In this document: positions 6,325-9,971 of the stretch, one piece after another
Layout: each line of letters starts with the position of its first letter
How positions within the stretch are numbered: the first letter of the stretch is position 1
Origin: Deltaproteobacteria bacterium
Lineage (GTDB): Bacteria > Desulfobacterota > Desulfomonilia > UBA1062
Reading direction: 5' to 3'
Length of the DNA: 9,971 nt
NCBI GenBank assembly: GCA_003643935.1
Contig: QMLJ01000019.1
Location: forward strand, 1-9,971
The notes under the pieces: generated by a model
What the model saw: only the letters and a program-made list of their open reading frames with translations
The model's database searches: none
Told to the model about the DNA's origin: nothing
Made by a program: the position numbers and the translations under genes

Positions 6325-7446
6325 ATGGAACTAAACCTAACTAATAGCATAGTAACTACACCCGTTGACGTGGATCTTGTCGCATCATCAATAGCTAGCT
6401 TACAAAAGGAAGACGGAGAGATCCCCTGGCATTTGGGTGGAAAGACCGATCCCTGGGATCACGTTGAGTCTGCAATGGGATTGAGCATCGGTGGATACCT
6501 AAAGGAGGCAGAGCTAGCCTATGAATGGATGGCGAGGATGCAACTAGAAGACGGGAGTTGGTATTCATCTTACCGTGACGGCAGGGTAGAAGACTTTACA
6601 AGAGAAACAAACATGAGTTCCTACATAGCTGTAGGGGTCTTTCACCATTACCTGATAACAAAGGACTTGGCCTTTGTTAGGGATATGTGGCCAACAGTAA
6701 GCTCGGGCCTTGATTACGCAGTGGCACTGCAGGCAGATGAAGGAGAGATATACTGGGCACGTGACTGTTCAGGAAGGATCGATCCCATGGCACTCCTTAC
6801 AGGTTGCAGTTCTATTTACATGAGTCTAAAATGCGGGCTGGAGATAGCATCACTCATGGGGATAAAGAGGCCTGAATGGGAACAGGCATTAAGGAAACTG
6901 GGCTCAGCAATAAAGTATAAGCAACACCTGTTTAACATGAGCAAGGCACGTTATTCAATGGACTGGTACTATCCAGTGATATGTGGAGCATTAACCGGCA
7001 TGGATGCGGTGATGAGGATAAGGAGGCTGTGGGAGAATTTTGTAGTAGAGGGACTAGGTGTTAGGTGCGTATCAGACCAACCATGGGTAACCATTGCTGA
7101 GACATCGGAGCTTACCATAGCCCTTGCAAGCTCAGGCCTCAAGAAAAAGGCAGAGAAGGTATTCAGTTGGGTGCTGGATAAACGGTACGAGGATGGATTT
7201 TATTGGTGTGGTGTGACCTTTCCGGAAGGTGTGATCTGGCCTGAAGAAAAAATCACATGGACAGCGGCAGCAGTACTGATCGCGTTGGATACACTCTACG
7301 AGATAACACCTGCTGGTAGCCTGTTCAAGCATTCCTTCTGGCAATCCATAGAAGACATTACCCAAGAAAGACAATATAATTTATACCTTAGAGATCGTGA
7401 AAAGGCATCACTTGCACCGCTATTCCTTGAAGAGATAATAGAGTAA
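6325..7446 (+). CDS. Alpha/alpha-toroid protein ('prenyltransferase'-type annotation)
   Basis: This 373-residue protein is predicted to form an alpha/alpha barrel. Homologs are usually labelled prenyltransferase or squalene-cyclase-like because of QW-like repeats, here SLQKEDGEIPW (25-35) and MQLEDGSWY (72-80). Other strong blocks are DPWDHVESAMGL (42-53), ETNMSSYIAVGVFHHYL (94-110), FVRDMWPTV (117-125), LLTGCSSIYMSLKCG (157-171), RYSMDWYYPVICGAL (209-223), GVRCVSDQPWVTIAETSEL (245-263) and TWTAAAVLIALDTL (311-324). I find no DxDD cyclase motif, no DCxAE motif and no DDxxD. The spacing of a D..F...WP.V block followed by an acidic GEIYWARD (140-147) looks more like six-hairpin glycosidases (GH15/GH63-like). 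The function is therefore open: terpenoid, glycan or glycolipid chemistry. I recall similar glycosyltransferase, methyltransferase and toroid sets in actinobacteria. The start at 6325 gives a one-base gap after the methyltransferase stop. Confidence 0.8.
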   Translation: MELNLTNSIVTTPVDVDLVASSIASLQKEDGEIPWHLGGKTDPWDHVESAMGLSIGGYLKEAELAYEWMARMQLEDGSWYSSYRDGRVEDFTRETNMSSYIAVGVFHHYLITKDLAFVRDMWPTVSSGLDYAVALQADEGEIYWARDCSGRIDPMALLTGCSSIYMSLKCGLEIASLMGIKRPEWEQALRKLGSAIKYKQHLFNMSKARYSMDWYYPVICGALTGMDAVMRIRRLWENFVVEGLGVRCVSDQPWVTIAETSELTIALASSGLKKKAEKVFSWVLDKRYEDGFYWCGVTFPEGVIWPEEKITWTAAAVLIALDTLYEITPAGSLFKHSFWQSIEDITQERQYNLYLRDREKASLAPLFLEEIIE

Positions 7447-7458
7447 GGGCACATTGGT

Positions 7459-8181
7459 GTGAGGAGAGACCATCGTCCGTATCTCATCAAGAAATATAAG
7501 CTAAGGTTCGAAGACTGGTACGTGAAGCACTTCCTTGCACCCCAGTTCAAACACCTTGGAGAAGGCTACACCTTTTTCAAGCCATGGCACGTGGAGGTAT
7601 TTGGAGAACCAGTAATAGTGGGCAATTATGCAAATGTAATTGCCACCAAGGACCAGAAAGTCAGGCTTACAATATGGTCGGAAAAGGACGATATCAAGGG
7701 AATAATCATAGGTGACTACTGTTTAATATGTCCTGGTGTGAGGATAAGCTCTGCCCGAAATATAAATATAGGTAACAGCTGCATGCTGGCGAGTTCAGTC
7801 TACATCACTGATGCTGACTGGCATGGCATATATGACAGGAGCTTGCCTGTGGGCAAGGCAAAGCCAGTTAACATAGGTGATAACGTTTGGATAGGTGACA
7901 GCGCAATTATCTGCAAGGGAGTAACCATTGGAGACAACAGTATAATCGGTGCAGGTGCCGTGGTCACGAGTGATATACCCCCGAACTCCATTGCAGCTGG
8001 CAATCCTGCAATGGTAATAAAAGAACTGGACAATAACGAAGAACTAAAGACAAGGGCCCACTGGTTTTCAGATTATGACGATCTACAGTTAAGGATAGAC
8101 AAACTGGACAGAGAGAAGCTTGATGGAAACACGGTCTTCGACTGGTTGAGATCCCTTGTTTTACCTAGAAAAGGAGATTGA
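7459..8181 (+). CDS. Left-handed beta-helix (hexapeptide) O-acyltransferase
   Basis: This is a 240-residue acyltransferase of the LacA/NodL/CatB-like type, which transfers an acetyl or other acyl group from acyl-CoA to a hydroxyl, and is expected to work as a trimer. Hexapeptide repeats run from about 83 to 185, for example IIIGDYCLICPGVRI, INIGNSCML, VNIGDNVWIGDSAII and GVTIGDNSIIGAGAVV. The loop DADWHGIYDR (118-127) carries the likely catalytic base His122, and GNPAMVIKEL closes the helix. The N-terminal 50 residues (YKLRFEDWYVKHFLAPQF, then KPWHVEVFGE) are typical of a subgroup of longer acyltransferases. The start is GTG 7459. AAGGG at 7445-7449, 9 bases before it, is only a modest ribosome site. 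It lies 12 bases after the toroid stop and in the same frame. It may acylate the sugar placed by the upstream glycosyltransferase, which is inferred. Confidence 0.9.
   Translation: MRRDHRPYLIKKYKLRFEDWYVKHFLAPQFKHLGEGYTFFKPWHVEVFGEPVIVGNYANVIATKDQKVRLTIWSEKDDIKGIIIGDYCLICPGVRISSARNINIGNSCMLASSVYITDADWHGIYDRSLPVGKAKPVNIGDNVWIGDSAIICKGVTIGDNSIIGAGAVVTSDIPPNSIAAGNPAMVIKELDNNEELKTRAHWFSDYDDLQLRIDKLDREKLDGNTVFDWLRSLVLPRKGD
8171..8176 (+). promoter_or_regulatory. Ribosome binding site of the radical SAM gene
   Basis: AAGGAG lies 10 bases before GTG 8187 but only one base before the in-frame TTG 8178. The spacing makes GTG 8187 the more credible start, although TTG would give the 4-base overlap (TTGA) common between coupled genes. 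Confidence 0.5.
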
Positions 8182-8186
8182 CAGAA

Positions 8187-9797
8187 GTGAAAGTCGCACT
8201 GGTAGCACCTCCATACCCGCTTGAGGAGGCCCCTTCGCCTCCACTGGGCATCTGCTACATAGCATCAAGCCTCGAGGCTATGGGAGCAGAGGTAATACTT
8301 ATTGATTATATTGTCTCCAGATATAGCAGGGAGAAGCTTACAAAGGAACTTGAGAGTTTCAGGCCTGATATAGTAGGTGTCACATCCGTGACCATGAACT
8401 TTCCCCAGGCCGTGGACATTGTCAAGACAACAAAGGCCTACGACCCATCCATAATAACCATGATGGGCGGTCCCCATGTCTCGTTTGATGCAATGAGTAC
8501 ATTAATAAAATATCCAGAGATTGATATCATAGTCATGGGGGAAGGCGAAAGAACAGTAATGGAGCTTATGCAATGCATACGCGAGAAAGACTCATGGAAC
8601 AAGGTAGACGGCATTGCATTCAAGAAGGACGGGCAGGTAGTTATAACGAGGCCAAGAGAACTCATAAGGGATCTTGATTCTTTGCCTATGCCTGACAGGG
8701 ACATACTGCCTGTTTCAAGATACCTAGCACTTGGTTTTCCGGTAAGCATAACAACAAGCAGAGGTTGTCCTTACCAGTGTATATTTTGCGTGGGAAGGCG
8801 CATGGTAGGCAACAGGATACGTGTAAGAACAGCGCCTCATGTAGCTGACGAGATAGAGCAGATCTTGTCTTATGACTTCCCTAGGATAAACATAGCAGAC
8901 GACCTGTTTACAGCAAACAGAAAATGGGTCACAGAGCTATGTACCGAGATAAAAAAACGTGGCCTCAAATTCTCTTGGAGTGCCTTTGCCAGGGTGAATA
9001 CAGTGGACCGTGAACTCTTGGAGACAATGAGGGAAGCAGGTTGTGATACCGTGAGTTTTGGAATAGAGTCAGGTAACCCAGAGATGCTCAAGAGGATAAA
9101 GAAGGGTATAACCTTAGAGCATGCAAGAAAGGCCGTAAAGGCATGCAAGGAGGCTGGTATAACCGCCCATGCCTCATTTATCGTGGGCCTTCCCGGCGAG
9201 ACACGTGAGACACTAAGGGAGACCAGCGAATTTGCAGAGAGCCTGGATATCGCATACGGCTATCATTTTCTAGCACCATTCCCAGGGACCACGGTAAGGG
9301 ATGAGATCGACAGATTCGACCTCGAGATACTCACGGATGACTGGTCGAGGTACGACGCTAACAGTGCCATTGTAAGGACGTCCAGCTTGAGCCCAGAAGA
9401 AATAAACGAATTTGTAGCCGAGTTCGAGAGGAAAAACCAAAAGGAATGGGAAGAGACAGAGAAAAGATGCTCTCAAGATGAATGCGGACCAGACGAGTAC
9501 CTCAGGGTGGAAGGCTACAAGAAAATGCAGCTTGTCTATCGCGTCCTATCAGAAGACCTGATAGAGGGACACTCTACCTTCCCCATGGAAGAAATTCAAG
9601 GCCAATCCCCGGTGAAACTCCTGAGCCAAAAGATAGCGGGTATAACGGGAATGGACCAATCAACCGTGGAAAGGACAGTGGGATTATTCGTAGATAATGG
9701 ATACATAAGGTCAAGGAAGGCAGGAAACAAGCTTGTCTGGTACTGGACGCATAACAAAAAGAGCGAGTCTGGCCCGCGTAGCAAGGCAGCTTGCTAG
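8187..9797 (+). CDS. B12-binding radical SAM enzyme with extra C-terminal domain
   Basis: This protein has 536 residues from GTG 8187, or 539 if TTG 8178 is used. Residues 1-155 form a cobalamin-binding-type Rossmann domain (VALVAPPYPLEEAPSPPLGI, then MMGGPHVSF and VMGEGERTVMEL). It has no DxHxxG, as is usual for B12 radical SAM enzymes with base-off B12. The radical SAM barrel follows, with the 4Fe-4S motif C-x3-C-x2-C at Cys194, Cys198 and Cys201 (SRGCPYQCIFC), SFGIESGNPEMLKRIKKG and FIVGLPGET. Relatives (BchE, HpnR, HpnP, HpnJ) methylate or rearrange unactivated carbons in lipids and pigments; the reaction here is unknown. After about residue 435 a segment of some 80 residues resembles a winged helix (LLSQKIAGITGMDQSTVER, then FVDNGYIRSRKAGNKLVWYW). 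That is unusual for the family and may bind substrate, a partner or nucleic acid. The last residues are basic and end in Cys. It is the final gene of the operon. Confidence 0.92.
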   Translation: MKVALVAPPYPLEEAPSPPLGICYIASSLEAMGAEVILIDYIVSRYSREKLTKELESFRPDIVGVTSVTMNFPQAVDIVKTTKAYDPSIITMMGGPHVSFDAMSTLIKYPEIDIIVMGEGERTVMELMQCIREKDSWNKVDGIAFKKDGQVVITRPRELIRDLDSLPMPDRDILPVSRYLALGFPVSITTSRGCPYQCIFCVGRRMVGNRIRVRTAPHVADEIEQILSYDFPRINIADDLFTANRKWVTELCTEIKKRGLKFSWSAFARVNTVDRELLETMREAGCDTVSFGIESGNPEMLKRIKKGITLEHARKAVKACKEAGITAHASFIVGLPGETRETLRETSEFAESLDIAYGYHFLAPFPGTTVRDEIDRFDLEILTDDWSRYDANSAIVRTSSLSPEEINEFVAEFERKNQKEWEETEKRCSQDECGPDEYLRVEGYKKMQLVYRVLSEDLIEGHSTFPMEEIQGQSPVKLLSQKIAGITGMDQSTVERTVGLFVDNGYIRSRKAGNKLVWYWTHNKKSESGPRSKAAC

Positions 9798-9839
9798 CCA
9801 CTCATTACGCTTACCAGACGCTTACCATTAAGGCCTCTC
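9798..9839. other. Short convergent spacer with a direct repeat
   Basis: These 42 bases separate the stops of two convergent genes. ACGCTTACCA occurs at 9807-9816 and again at 9818-9827, one base apart. No hairpin followed by a T run is visible on either strand, so no intrinsic terminator can be called. Confidence 0.5.
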
Positions 9840-9971
9840 TTATGGCTTGATCCTGCTCAGCACACCGAGGGTCTCTACCATTGGTAGCTCCATGAAGAGC
9901 CCAGATGCAAGTGCGAGTTTGTAGATCTCGTATGGGGCCTGTCCTCCCTTTGATGGATCGGGGAAAATATC
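9840..9971 (-). CDS. C-terminal fragment of an unrecognised protein
   Basis: The minus strand is open from the right edge to a TAA at 9840-9842, giving 43 codons of a gene whose beginning lies outside the window. The visible end includes DPSKGGQAPYEIYKLALASG and then FMELPMVETLGVLSRIKP. It has the codon use of its neighbours and reads like a genuine, well-ordered C-terminus with one helix. I do not recognise the family. It converges on the radical SAM gene, so it is not part of that operon. Confidence 0.6.
   Translation of the reverse strand, partial: DIFPDPSKGGQAPYEIYKLALASGLFMELPMVETLGVLSRIKP

Noticed and set aside
7446..7459. A single fused toroid-acyltransferase protein by read-through of TAA 7444-7446, since both genes share a frame
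   Set aside because: Each part is full length for its family, and a GTG start with an AAGGG site follows the stop, so two separate proteins are simpler.

Overview
The window is protein-coding almost throughout and comes from a bacterium, since it carries an ECF sigma factor, a zinc anti-sigma factor and strong Shine-Dalgarno sites. GC content looks to be in the mid-40s by eye, and arginine AGG/AGA and isoleucine ATA codons are used heavily in every gene. The gene set (lipid-type SDR enzymes, GT4, a B12 radical SAM enzyme) would suit an uncultured Desulfobacterota- or Nitrospirota-like lineage, but no marker gene settles this. There are no RNA genes, insertion sequences, CRISPR arrays or phage genes.

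Region 1 (1-846, plus): the 3' part of an ECF sigma factor gene, followed at once by a small cytosolic zinc-finger anti-sigma factor. Region 2 (859-4072, minus): a four-gene operon that converges on region 1. In transcription order it holds a saccharopine-dehydrogenase-like oxidoreductase, an SDR with an NAD-type pocket, a four-helix membrane protein, and an SDR with an NADP-type pocket that carries the signature of 3-ketodihydrosphingosine reductases. The last three genes are joined by ATGA overlaps. Region 3 (4073-4345): an AT-rich divergent control region with a good sigma-70-type promoter for the plus-strand genes, an 8-bp tandem repeat touching its -35 box, and a 12-bp palindrome on the side facing the minus-strand operon.

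Region 4 (4346-9797, plus): a tight five-gene operon. It encodes a GT4 glycosyltransferase, a class I SAM methyltransferase, an alpha/alpha-toroid protein of the kind databases call 'prenyltransferase', a left-handed beta-helix acyltransferase and a B12-binding radical SAM enzyme with an extra C-terminal winged-helix-like domain. Region 5 (9840-9971, minus): the C-terminal end of an unrecognised gene that converges on the operon.

My reading, which is inference, is that the divergent operons build or decorate a lipid or glycolipid. The minus-strand operon would supply keto/alcohol redox steps at the membrane. The plus-strand operon would supply glycosyl, methyl and acyl transfer plus one radical step. 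No serine palmitoyltransferase, polyketide synthase or transporter is in view, so the product cannot be named. The most notable points are the KDSR-like signature in a bacterial operon and the five-gene set with its probably misnamed 'prenyltransferase'.
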